Source: an uncultured bacterium (lineage in GTDB: Bacteria; Actinomycetota; Coriobacteriia; Coriobacteriales; Coriobacteriaceae). From it: DNA of 11,264 nucleotides. A model generated the notes under the pieces. It saw only the letters and a program-made list of their open reading frames with translations, was not told where the DNA came from and ran no database searches. Positions 1-6,661 of the stretch are shown one piece after another. The DNA lies in contig CAJMRN010000066.1 of the NCBI GenBank assembly GCA_905215815.1, forward strand, positions 1 through 11,264. Reading direction: 5' to 3'. Within the stretch, counting starts at the first letter, position 1; every line of letters starts with the position of its first letter. Position numbers and translations under genes: made by a program.

Positions 1-1
1 G

Positions 2-1276
2 GCACGGGGCCATCTCTTCCCCGACAATGACTGGCAGCATCATATGTTCACCGCCATCACCCTGGCACTCTGCGGGCGTGAGAAGGAGGCCGCACAGTAT
101 GCCGAGAGCTACCTCAACGACGATGCCGTGCTCACCTGTGCCGTAAAGTCGGGAGCTAAGGCAATTCATCCCGGCTATGGCTTTTTCTCCGAGAAGGCGA
201 GCTTCGTGCGAGACTGCGACAAGTATGGCCTGGCGTTTGTCGGTCCTTCGGCCGAGGTGATCGACAGCATGGGCGACAAGGACGCCGCACGTCGAACGGC
301 TGCTGCGGCGGGCGTGCCCATCGTGCCGGGTTGCGATCTGCTCAAAAGTCCCGAGGAGGCGACGGCCGAGGCCGAGCGCATTGGCTGCCCCGTGCTTATT
401 AAGGCACGTGCCGGCGGTGGCGGCCGCGGCATTCGCAAGGTCGAGCGCGTGGAAGATGCGGCAAAGGCGTTTATCGAGGCGCGTGCCGAGGGCGAGGCCG
501 TTTTTGGCGACGGCGAGTGCTACATGGAGAAGTTCGTCGCGCCGGCGCACCATGTTGAGGTGCAGATTATGGCCGATAAGCAGGGCCATGTGTTTTCGCT
601 CGGCGAGCGCGAGTGCTCGGTGCAGCGCCGCAACCAAAAGCTGATCGAGGAGAGCCCCGCGCCGTGCCTCGACGGACACGATGACATTCGTGCTCGCATG
701 CACAAAGCCGCGCGCGACCTGGCTCGTGCCGTCGGCTACGAAGGAGCCGGTACTATCGAGTTCCTGTATTCGGACGACGGCAATTTCTACTTTATGGAAA
801 TGAACACGCGCTTGCAGGTGGAGCATCCGGTTACGGAGTTTGTGACCGATACCGACTTGGTCAAGTGGCAGCTGCGCGTGGCAGCCGGCCAGCCTCTGCC
901 CTTTGAGCAGGAGGACATGCCAGTCCGCAACCACGCCATGGAGTGCCGCATCAATGCCGAAACGCCGGACTTTCTGCCGTCATGCGGAACGATCACCGCG
1001 TTGCGTGTGCCGGGTGGTCCGCGCGTGCGCTGGGATTCCGCCATGTTTACCGGCGCGAAAGTCCCGCCGTACTACGATTCCATGCTCGGCAAGCTCATCG
1101 TGTGTGCGCCCACGCGCGACGGCGCCATTCGCAAGATGCGCTCGGCCCTGGGCGAGCTCGTGATTGAGGGCGTGAGCGAAAACAGCGAGCTTCAGCTCGA
1201 CGTGCTGGCAAACGACGAGTTCTTGTCGGGCATGTATCACACCGATCTGATGGGGCATCTCTATGCTGATGAATAG
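2..1276 (+). CDS. accC: Biotin carboxylase subunit of acetyl-CoA carboxylase, 5' end cut by the window
   Basis: Carboxylates the biotin carried on AccB, using ATP and bicarbonate, in the first half-reaction of cytosolic acetyl-CoA carboxylase. The frame is open from base 2, so the ATG at 44 is probably internal: the family is about 450 residues and only about 425 codons are present, lacking the usual KILIANRGEIA start. Visible family blocks are GYGFFSEKASF, GPSAEVIDSMGDK, the glycine-rich ATP-grasp loop KARAGGGGRG, LGERECSVQRRNQKLIEE, MEMNTRLQVEHPVTE with its metal-binding Glu and catalytic-region Arg, and HAMECRINAE. All expected core motifs look intact. The 3' end overlaps the next gene by 14 bp, the classic arrangement for translational coupling with the carboxyltransferase. 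The residues around HLFPDNDWQHHMF are less family-like than the rest. accB is expected just upstream but is not visible. Confidence 0.95.
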   Translation, partial: ARGHLFPDNDWQHHMFTAITLALCGREKEAAQYAESYLNDDAVLTCAVKSGAKAIHPGYGFFSEKASFVRDCDKYGLAFVGPSAEVIDSMGDKDAARRTAAAAGVPIVPGCDLLKSPEEATAEAERIGCPVLIKARAGGGGRGIRKVERVEDAAKAFIEARAEGEAVFGDGECYMEKFVAPAHHVEVQIMADKQGHVFSLGERECSVQRRNQKLIEESPAPCLDGHDDIRARMHKAARDLARAVGYEGAGTIEFLYSDDGNFYFMEMNTRLQVEHPVTEFVTDTDLVKWQLRVAAGQPLPFEQEDMPVRNHAMECRINAETPDFLPSCGTITALRVPGGPRVRWDSAMFTGAKVPPYYDSMLGKLIVCAPTRDGAIRKMRSALGELVIEGVSENSELQLDVLANDEFLSGMYHTDLMGHLYADE

Positions 1277-2987
1277 AAAAGCGAAGACGGTCAACGTCCT
1301 CGAGGGGCCGATGACCGAGTCGTGCGCCGAGTTTCCCGCGCGCCACGTGTTTATCAAGTGCCCGGAGTGCCGCCGCGTAATCGATGAGGCACGCCTGCAC
1401 GACAACCTCGAGGTCTGCCCTCGTTGCGGCAAACACTTTCGCGTGAGCGGTCGCGCGCGCATGCGCATGACGGTCGACGAGGGCGCGTTTGAGGAATGGG
1501 ATGCTAATCTGGCGTCGGAGGATTTCCTCTTGTTTCCCGGCTATGCCGACAAGCTCAAGAGCGTGAGCGAGCGTTCGGGCGAGCGCGATGCCGTTGTGTG
1601 CGGCAGGGGCAAAATCTGCGGTTGCGATACCGCGCTCTTCTTTATGGATGCCATCTTTATGATGGGCTCGATGGGCTCCGTGGTGGGCGAGAAGATCTGC
1701 CGCACATTTGAGCGTGCGACCGAGCTGGGACTGCCGGTCGTTGGCTTTACCGTATCGGGTGGCGCCCGCATGCAGGAGGGCGTGACGTCGCTTATGCAGA
1801 TGGCCAAAATCTCTGCGGCGGTTAGGCGCCATAGCGAGGCGGGCGGCCTGTATATCACGGTGCTCACTGACCCCACGACCGGAGGCGTAACCGCGAGCTT
1901 TGCCATGGAGGGCGATATTATCCTGGCCGAGCCCGATGCCCTGACGGCATTTGCCGGCCCGCGCGTGATCGAGCAGAACATGCACAAGCGCCTGCCCAAG
2001 GGATTCCAGCGCTCCGAGTTTTTGCTGGAGCACGGCTTTTGCGATGCCGTTGTTCCGCGTGGCGAGATTGCGCTCACGGTAGGCGAGCTGCTGGCGCTGC
2101 ACGAAGGGCACGCGCCCGGCCTGGGGGCACCGCATGAGATCGTGCATACGGGTCGCCGCGGCAAAAAGCTGGGACACTTGTTCAAGCGCTCGGCCGCACC
2201 AAAAACCGCGCTCGAGATTGTCAAGCAGACCCGCTCGGCAGATCGCGCCACGGCAGGCGAGATGATCTCGCTGGGCCTGGATGGATTTGTGGAGCTGCAC
2301 GGCGACCGCTACTTTGGCGACGACGCCGCTGTGGTGGGTGGCATTGGCTGGAAAGATGGACGCCCCGTAACGGTCATCGCCATCGAGCGCGGCACCACGA
2401 CCAAAGAGCGCATGCGTCGCAACTTTGGTATGGCACATCCCGAGGGCTACCGCAAAGCGCGTCGCCTGATGCGCCAGGCCGAAAAGTTTGGTCGACCGGT
2501 TCTGTGCCTGGTCGATACTTCGGGCGCGTTTTGCGGCATCGGTGCCGAGGAGCGCGGCCAGGGCGAGGCGATTGCCCAGAATCTCATGGAGATGAGCGGC
2601 CTTAAGACGCCGATTGTCTCGGTGGTAACAGGCGAGGGCGGCTCTGGCGGCGCGCTGGCGCTGTCCGTGGCCGACCGCATCCTGATGCTCTCGAGCTCGG
2701 CCTATTCGGTCGTGAGCCCCGAGGCCTGTGCGTCGATTCTGTGGAAGGATACCGAGCGCGCGAATGAGGCCGCCGAGGCGCTTAAGCTCACGGCTCCCGA
2801 TCTGTTGGCGCTCGGCATCATCGACGGCATTGTTGACGATAGGGGTCTGTCGCATGAGGAGATCGCCGGCGCCGTCATGTCCTCGGCATTTGATGCCTTC
2901 GATACGCTTGGGCGGCTCGACGACGCGACCCTCACAAACCTCCGCTACGAAAAGTACCGCGCAATCGGTCAGTATCGCACGATGTGA
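1263..2987 (+). CDS. accDA: Fused acetyl-CoA carboxylase carboxyltransferase, beta (AccD) plus alpha (AccA)
   Basis: Transfers the carboxyl group from carboxybiotin to acetyl-CoA, giving malonyl-CoA. In E. coli the two halves are separate genes; here one 574-residue chain carries both. The AccD half (about residues 30-275) has a four-cysteine zinc finger (C33, C36, C52, C55), SMGSVVGEK, SGGARMQEG (165-173), LTDPTTGGV (201-209) and AGPRVIEQ. A linker around 285-325 leads into the AccA half, with FVELHGDR (342-349), RNFGMAHPEGYRKA, DTSGAFCGIGAEERGQGEA (418-436), GEGGSGGALAL (457-467) and SPEACASILWKD. No frameshift is needed, so the fusion is a true single reading frame. The start is uncertain: ATG 1263 overlaps accC; ATG 1269 and ATG 1311 are alternatives, but the GAGGGG before 1311 sits only 3 nt from the codon. 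Fused forms are, from memory, seen in Coriobacteriia relatives. Confidence 0.93.
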   Translation: MLMNRKAKTVNVLEGPMTESCAEFPARHVFIKCPECRRVIDEARLHDNLEVCPRCGKHFRVSGRARMRMTVDEGAFEEWDANLASEDFLLFPGYADKLKSVSERSGERDAVVCGRGKICGCDTALFFMDAIFMMGSMGSVVGEKICRTFERATELGLPVVGFTVSGGARMQEGVTSLMQMAKISAAVRRHSEAGGLYITVLTDPTTGGVTASFAMEGDIILAEPDALTAFAGPRVIEQNMHKRLPKGFQRSEFLLEHGFCDAVVPRGEIALTVGELLALHEGHAPGLGAPHEIVHTGRRGKKLGHLFKRSAAPKTALEIVKQTRSADRATAGEMISLGLDGFVELHGDRYFGDDAAVVGGIGWKDGRPVTVIAIERGTTTKERMRRNFGMAHPEGYRKARRLMRQAEKFGRPVLCLVDTSGAFCGIGAEERGQGEAIAQNLMEMSGLKTPIVSVVTGEGGSGGALALSVADRILMLSSSAYSVVSPEACASILWKDTERANEAAEALKLTAPDLLALGIIDGIVDDRGLSHEEIAGAVMSSAFDAFDTLGRLDDATLTNLRYEKYRAIGQYRTM

Positions 2988-3035
2988 CAAAGGGACAGTC
3001 CGCATGTCACATTGGGAAAGGGTTCCTGTGTCACA
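2983..3035. repeat. TGTGACA/TGTCACA inverted element at the start of the permease gene
   Basis: TGTGACA at 2983-2989 is the reverse complement of TGTCACA at 3005-3011, and a second TGTCACA lies at 3029-3035. The first copy contains the accDA stop codon and the second overlaps the ATG at 3004. The intervening bases AAAGGGAC resemble the element found after the same gene (4246-4276). From memory, such AAAGGGAC/TGTCACA elements are common between genes in Collinsella; that is not verified here. It may be a mobile or recombinational intergenic repeat or a regulator site. Confidence 0.5.
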
Positions 3036-4242
3036 AGTTTCTAACACCTCGTTTACAACGATGGTCTCATCAAACGCCATGGCCGTGGTGGACTATCTGT
3101 CCAAAAGCATGATGTCGGCGTTGCCGTTTATTGTCTGCGCGGCGTTGTTCCGCACCGTCGCCGTCATTATGGGCGAAGGCATGCTGGGCCTATGGTCTGC
3201 CGATTCCGAAATCTATCGCCTGTTCTACAGTTGGCTCTATAACGCCGGTTACTACTTTTTGCCCATTTATCTTGGTTGGGCGGCCGCCCGCCAGCTCGGT
3301 TGCTCGGAGCAGCTGGGCATGATGCTGGGCGGCGTATTGATTGCGCCCGATCTGCTTAAGCTCGTCGATGCCGCATCGACGACGGGGACATCGATGACTT
3401 CCGTGTATGGCCTGCTTCCCGCGCCGGTCAACGATTACACGACGACTGTTATTCCGGTTCTCATCTCGGTACCCGTGCTTTGGCAAGTGGAGTGTTTCTT
3501 TCAGCGCGTTATCCCTAAGGCCGTGGCGTTTTCGTTTGTTCCGTTTGCGACCATGCTTGTCATGGTTCCGGTTTCGCTGTGTATCACGGCGCCGGCGGGC
3601 AGCTATCTGGGCATGCTGTTGGGCCAGCTTATGTTTATGCTTGGCAATTCCGGTGGCATCGTGTCGCTGCTCACGCTCATGGGGCTTGCCGCGGGCTGGG
3701 AGTTCCTTAAGATCGCGGGTGTCAGCAATGTTGTCCTATCGCTCGCCTATGCGCAGTTTATGAGTGTGGGGACGGATTCGTGCATTCTGATCGCTGCGAC
3801 GATGGCAACGTTCGCCGTTTGGGGCATGCCCTTTGGCGCGTCGCTCCGCGTTGCGGATAAGGACGAGAAGGCGCTCATGCTGGGTTATTCGATCTCGGGT
3901 GTTCTTGGCGGCGTAAGCGAGCCGGCGCTGTACGGTTGCGGCTTTAAATATGGCAGGTGCCTGACGTGCATGGCCATTGGCGGCGCCGTCGGAGGCCTTG
4001 TTGCGGCCGTGGGCCACGTTACGGCCTATACCATCGGCATGACGAATGTCCTCATGGTCATTGGCTTTGCCACGGGCGGCATTTCGAACCTACTGTGGTG
4101 CTGTGTTGCCGGTGGCACGGCATTTGCGGTGTCTGCGGCGCTGAGCTACTGCTTTGGCGTGGTGCCGGCGAAGGGACAGGCGACGGGGAACGGAGCCGAT
4201 TCGCCCGAAACGGTGGCGAGCGCTGCTGAAGTAAGCGCATAA
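3004..4242 (+). CDS. Stand-alone PTS EIIC-type sugar permease (glucose/beta-glucoside superfamily)
   Basis: Membrane permease subunit of a phosphotransferase system, expected to move a sugar across the cytoplasmic membrane while it is phosphorylated by a partner EIIB. The 412-residue chain is strongly hydrophobic with about ten membrane segments. Family blocks are NAGYYFLPIYLGWAAARQLG (80-99), DYTTTVIPVLISV (144-156), the amphipathic RVIPKAV stretch, and GVSEPALYG (303-311), the counterpart of the GITEPAIYG signature. No EIIB (phosphocysteine) or EIIA (phosphohistidine) domain is attached and none is encoded nearby, so the partners must lie elsewhere. Substrate cannot be read from sequence. 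The start is uncertain: ATG 3004 has AAAGGGA 8 nt upstream, GTG 3028 has AAAGGG 5 nt upstream, and ATG 3061 begins closest to the conserved region. The C-terminal 20 residues are low-complexity. A TGTGACA-type element sits at each end of the gene. Confidence 0.82.
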   Translation: MSHWERVPVSQVSNTSFTTMVSSNAMAVVDYLSKSMMSALPFIVCAALFRTVAVIMGEGMLGLWSADSEIYRLFYSWLYNAGYYFLPIYLGWAAARQLGCSEQLGMMLGGVLIAPDLLKLVDAASTTGTSMTSVYGLLPAPVNDYTTTVIPVLISVPVLWQVECFFQRVIPKAVAFSFVPFATMLVMVPVSLCITAPAGSYLGMLLGQLMFMLGNSGGIVSLLTLMGLAAGWEFLKIAGVSNVVLSLAYAQFMSVGTDSCILIAATMATFAVWGMPFGASLRVADKDEKALMLGYSISGVLGGVSEPALYGCGFKYGRCLTCMAIGGAVGGLVAAVGHVTAYTIGMTNVLMVIGFATGGISNLLWCCVAGGTAFAVSAALSYCFGVVPAKGQATGNGADSPETVASAAEVSA

Positions 4243-4245
4243 ACC

Positions 4246-4276
4246 TGTGCGACAAAAGGACGATTCCTTTGTCACA
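4246..4276. repeat. TGTG(C)GACAAA(A)GGA / TCCTTTGTCACA inverted element
   Basis: The left arm at 4246-4260 pairs with TCCTTTGTCACA at 4265-4276 around a CGAT loop, with two extra bases in the left arm. The sequence is related to the element at 2983-3035 on the other side of the permease gene, so the gene is bracketed by two members of the same short family. It starts only 3 bases after the stop codon and directly precedes the terminator hairpin. Confidence 0.5.
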
Positions 4277-4280
4277 TTCC

Positions 4281-4313
4281 AAGGCCGTGGCCCGTGTGGG
4301 CTGCGGCCTTTTT
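4281..4313 (+). terminator. Intrinsic terminator after the permease gene
   Basis: AAGGCCG (4281-4287) pairs with CGGCCTT (4304-4310). After a TG/TG internal mismatch, GCCC (4290-4293) pairs with GGGC (4298-4301) around a GTGT loop. The stem runs into five T residues (4309-4313). This is a convincing Rho-independent terminator that separates the acc/permease unit from the transporter downstream. Confidence 0.85.
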
Positions 4314-4340
4314 GTATCTTGAGGACAAAGTGGCTACACT
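4312..4340 (+). promoter_or_regulatory. Candidate sigma-70 type promoter for the cation transporter gene
   Basis: TTGTAT (4312-4317) and TACACT (4335-4340) are spaced 17 bp apart, about 45 bp before the start codon and just after the terminator. The matches to consensus are only partial (3/6 and 4/6). An overlapping TACAAT at 4340-4345 is an alternative -10. Position makes a promoter here likely; the exact boxes are tentative. Confidence 0.35.
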
Positions 4341-4386
4341 ACAATCCGTTTGAGCAATAGATATATAGGTAGTACCGTGGGGGCGG

Positions 4387-5547
4387 ATGCAGATGGTCGA
4401 GTGGATAGTTAAGCGCGCGCAGGGCGATCGTGCGCGTGTGGGCACGTTAGCGGGCATGGTGTGTATTGTCGCCAATGTTGCGCTTTGTGCTGCGAAGGGC
4501 GCCATCGGTGTGATTTCGGGATCGGTTTCGATCGTGGCGGATGCCATGAACAACCTGTCCGATGCCAGCTCGAATATCGTGAGCGTGCTGGGCTTTAAGC
4601 TGGCGAGCAAGCCGGCCGACCCCGAGCATCCTTACGGCCACGGTCGCTACGAGTATCTCTCGGGTCTGGTCGTGGCGGCCCTCGTGCTGCTGATTGGCGT
4701 TGAGCTGGTGAAGTCCTCGGTCGAGCGCGTCATTCACCCCGAACCTGTCGAGTTCTCGCTTGCCCTGGTGGCAGTTCTCGTGCTCTCGATGGTCGTTAAG
4801 CTGTGGATGGCGGCCCTCAACCAAAAGCTCGGCGACCGTATCGAGTCCGAGACACTGCATGCGACTGCCCAGGATTCCAAGAACGATGTCCTGGCCACGG
4901 GCGCTGTGCTGGCGTGCGCAATTGTTTCGCAGGTGACGCACATCAATCTTGACGCATGGGTCGGCCTTGCCGTTGGCGCCTATATTGGCTGGAGCGGTTT
5001 TGAACTCATCCAGGATACGGTGAGCCCTCTTTTGGGTCAGTCGCCCGATCCTAAGCTGGTCAAGCACATTCGAGACAAGATCATGAGCTATCCCGGCGTT
5101 TTGGGCGTTCACGATCTGATGGTTCATGACTACGGCCCGGGCAGGAAATTCGCAAGCGCTCACGCCGAGATGGCAGCCGAGGCCAGCCCGCTGGAAAGTC
5201 ACGACACGCTCGATAACATCGAGCAGGCGTTTAGGAACGAAGACGGCATGATTGTCACGCTCCATTACGACCCCATCGTGACCGACGATCCAAAGGTGGC
5301 GAGCATGCGTTTACGCATTAACGCCATGGCCCAACAGATCGATAGCCGCCTTTCGATTCACGATCTGCGCTGTGTGCCGGGTCCCACGCACACCAACGTG
5401 ATCTTTGACTGCGTGCGTCCCTCGGATCTGCAGATGAGTGCCGAAGACTTGAAGCACACGCTGGCACAACGGGTCGAATCGGAATATCCCAAGTCGATTG
5501 CCAAGATTACGATCGACGAAGACTACGTAGGGCATACCCACGAGTAG
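4387..5547 (+). CDS. Cation diffusion facilitator transporter, likely Mn2+ exporter
   Basis: Secondary metal exporter of the inner membrane, exchanging a divalent cation for protons. It has 386 residues with six predicted membrane segments in the first 215, then a cytoplasmic metal-sensing domain (about 220-300) and an extra C-terminal segment (about 310-386), longer than the 300-residue FieF. Lining up PADPEHPYGHGR with FieF places N55 and D59 (ADAMNNLSD) in helix 2 and D163 and D167 (DSKND) in helix 5 at the transport site. This N-D-D-D set is known from manganese-exporting CDF proteins such as MntE, whereas zinc/iron forms have D-D-H-D. Mn2+ is therefore the favoured substrate, an inference. 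GGGGGCGG lies immediately before ATG 4387, too close for a normal ribosome site; ATG 4393 is a possible alternative start. The phosphatase gene follows after 39 bp, probably on one transcript. Confidence 0.9.
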   Translation: MQMVEWIVKRAQGDRARVGTLAGMVCIVANVALCAAKGAIGVISGSVSIVADAMNNLSDASSNIVSVLGFKLASKPADPEHPYGHGRYEYLSGLVVAALVLLIGVELVKSSVERVIHPEPVEFSLALVAVLVLSMVVKLWMAALNQKLGDRIESETLHATAQDSKNDVLATGAVLACAIVSQVTHINLDAWVGLAVGAYIGWSGFELIQDTVSPLLGQSPDPKLVKHIRDKIMSYPGVLGVHDLMVHDYGPGRKFASAHAEMAAEASPLESHDTLDNIEQAFRNEDGMIVTLHYDPIVTDDPKVASMRLRINAMAQQIDSRLSIHDLRCVPGPTHTNVIFDCVRPSDLQMSAEDLKHTLAQRVESEYPKSIAKITIDEDYVGHTHE

Positions 5548-5586
5548 GGCTGTGCCGGCAAAGCAAGTTATACAGAAGGGGAGACT

Positions 5587-6213
5587 ATGAAGAAGCTGTA
5601 TCTGCTCCGCCACGGCCAGACGGAATTCAACGTCAAAAAGCTCGTCCAGGGACGCTGCGATTCACCGCTCACCAATTTGGGTCGTCAACAGGCACAGACA
5701 GCCGCCGCATGGCTCAAGGTCCATGGCGTCGTCCCCGACAAAGTAGTCTCATCACCCTTAGGCCGAGCCATGGACACGGCAAGTCTCGTCGCATGCGAAC
5801 TCCTCGGTCCGGATGCAGCAGTCGAGCCCTGCGAAGGCATCATCGAGCGCTGCTACGGAACCTTTGAGGAAGGTCCCCACGACGCATTGCCTACCGACGT
5901 ATGGGATCCGGGCGAGGACCTGGTCCCCTTCGGAGGAGAAGGAAGCCGCGCGCTGCAAGAGCGCATGGTAGACACCCTCACCAATCTCATGGGCGCCGAG
6001 GGCATCGAAACCCTTCTAGCAGTAAGCCACGGCAGCGCCAGCCGCCAATTCATCAAGGCTGCAGCCCCAGAGGGCTTCGAGCTCCCAGCAAAACTCCCCA
6101 ACTGCGCCATCATGATCTTCGATTTCGATGAGCAAAAGCCACAAGCAGAAGGCGAACCTCATCAATGTAAGTTCACCCTCCAGCAAATAGTGGACCCCCA
6201 ACAAAGTAATTAG
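5587..6213 (+). CDS. Histidine phosphatase family protein (phosphoglycerate-mutase-like, RHG type)
   Basis: Branch-1 histidine phosphatase fold, hydrolysing or transferring phosphate through a phosphohistidine. The N-terminal LLRHGQTEFN carries the nucleophile H9 and R8; R60 lies in SSPLGRAMDTA; E87 in IIERCYGTFEEG is the likely proton donor; H148 in AVSHGSASRQF is the second catalytic histidine. At 208 residues it is the usual size for small cobC/gpmB-like members and too short for the 230-250-residue glycolytic mutases. The actual substrate cannot be told. AAGGGGAG ends 4 bases before ATG 5587 and supports this start. It lies 39 bp after the cation transporter without a visible terminator between. 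The final 25 residues are hydrophilic and not family-conserved. The long inverted-repeat element begins 45 bp after its stop. Confidence 0.88.
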   Translation: MKKLYLLRHGQTEFNVKKLVQGRCDSPLTNLGRQQAQTAAAWLKVHGVVPDKVVSSPLGRAMDTASLVACELLGPDAAVEPCEGIIERCYGTFEEGPHDALPTDVWDPGEDLVPFGGEGSRALQERMVDTLTNLMGAEGIETLLAVSHGSASRQFIKAAAPEGFELPAKLPNCAIMIFDFDEQKPQAEGEPHQCKFTLQQIVDPQQSN

Positions 6214-6257
6214 CTGAGCGAGCAGAGTTAAGCAGACATCAACGTGTCGTCTCCCGA

Positions 6258-6394
6258 GCTTGGCAGAGGGGCGGCGAAATATATTAAGTTTGTCGCGAGT
6301 TCCGCACGCAAAGGAAAGCACTTAATGTGCTTTCCGTCTTGCGCAGGACTGTAGAGCAGCAAACTTAATATATTTCGCCGCCCCTCTGCCAAGC
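6258..6394. repeat. 137-bp element: perfect 35-nt inverted repeats around a nested hairpin
   Basis: Bases 6258-6292 are the exact reverse complement of 6360-6394, 35 of 35 positions; arms start GCTTGGCAGAGGGGCGGCG and continue through AAATATATTAAGTTTG. The 67-nt middle is itself paired: GGAAAGCAC (6313-6321) with GTGCTTTCC (6327-6335) around TTAAT, CGCAA (6307-6311) with TTGCG (6339-6343), and TCC (6301-6303) with GGA (6346-6348). The whole element could fold as one long hairpin or extrude as a cruciform. No T-run follows either arm, so it is not a simple terminator. No obvious target-site duplication flanks it. A non-autonomous mobile element (MITE-like) or a structured non-coding RNA are the leading ideas. 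Confidence 0.9.
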
Positions 6395-6661
6395 CCAGGC
6401 GACTCCACGCACTTTACCTGCGTAAACAATGTGAGTGAAATATGAATCTCGATGGATACGCCCGCAGCCGTGTATACTAAACAGCTGTGTGAAACCAGGG
6501 GAGTATTCTGGCTGGACAAAATGCCTGCTTAATAGGGTTGTCAGGTAGTCTGGGCGCAATACAAGACTGGGGAGCACGTCGTGTAAGTAGTGGTCCTCTA
6601 GGGGCGTACGCTCGGTGGTGTACGCATTGTCCCAAGACCACGCGAGAGTTGGGATCATATC
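6395..6661 (+). promoter_or_regulatory. Long structured leader region of the rplC operon
   Basis: This 267-bp stretch has no recognisable protein gene; in many bacteria rpsJ (S10) would sit here. Just before rplC it can form a three-part stem: GTGGTC (6590-6595) with GACCAC (6636-6641), GGG (6601-6603) with CCC (6631-6633), and GCGTAC (6604-6609) with GTACGC (6620-6625). Upstream it holds a 26-bp block shared with the rplB leader and a 26-codon open frame (6452-6532). The layout suits autoregulation by a ribosomal protein (L4 does this in E. coli), but no known leader motif is matched. No convincing -35/-10 pair could be fixed; TATGAA at 6441 or TATACT at 6473 could serve as -10. Confidence 0.55.
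6452..6477 (+). repeat. Leader repeat copy 1 (rplC leader), opens a 26-codon frame
   Basis: Matches 8317-8342 at 24 of 26 positions; it begins ATGGATACGCCCGCAGCC and ends GTGTATAC. Starting at its ATG, a frame runs 26 codons to a TAA at 6530-6532, beginning MDTPAAVYT. No clear ribosome-binding site precedes it. The TATAC end and the TGGATA near the start also look like promoter boxes, but 14 bp apart, which is short for sigma-70. Whether it acts as promoter, RNA element or leader peptide is undecided. Confidence 0.6.

Noticed and set aside
2728..3003. Longer N-terminus for the permease starting inside accDA
   Set aside because: The extra residues are an out-of-frame reading of AccA, basic and unlike any permease; good starts exist at 3004, 3028 or 3061.
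2983..3011. CRP-like operator (TGTGA...TCACA)
   Set aside because: The half-sites are separated far more widely than the 6-base spacer of a CRP site, and a related element appears after the gene, which fits an intergenic repeat better.
1095..3080. 661-codon open frame on the minus strand
   Set aside because: It lies antisense to accC, accDA and the permease start, has low-complexity His/Arg/Ala-rich sequence and no family motif; it is a by-product of GC-biased codons on the other strand.
6258..6394. Intrinsic terminator, CRISPR repeat or tRNA
   Set aside because: The 35-bp arms are too long and have no T-run; there is a single copy with no spacers; no tRNA cloverleaf or TTC arm pattern can be drawn.
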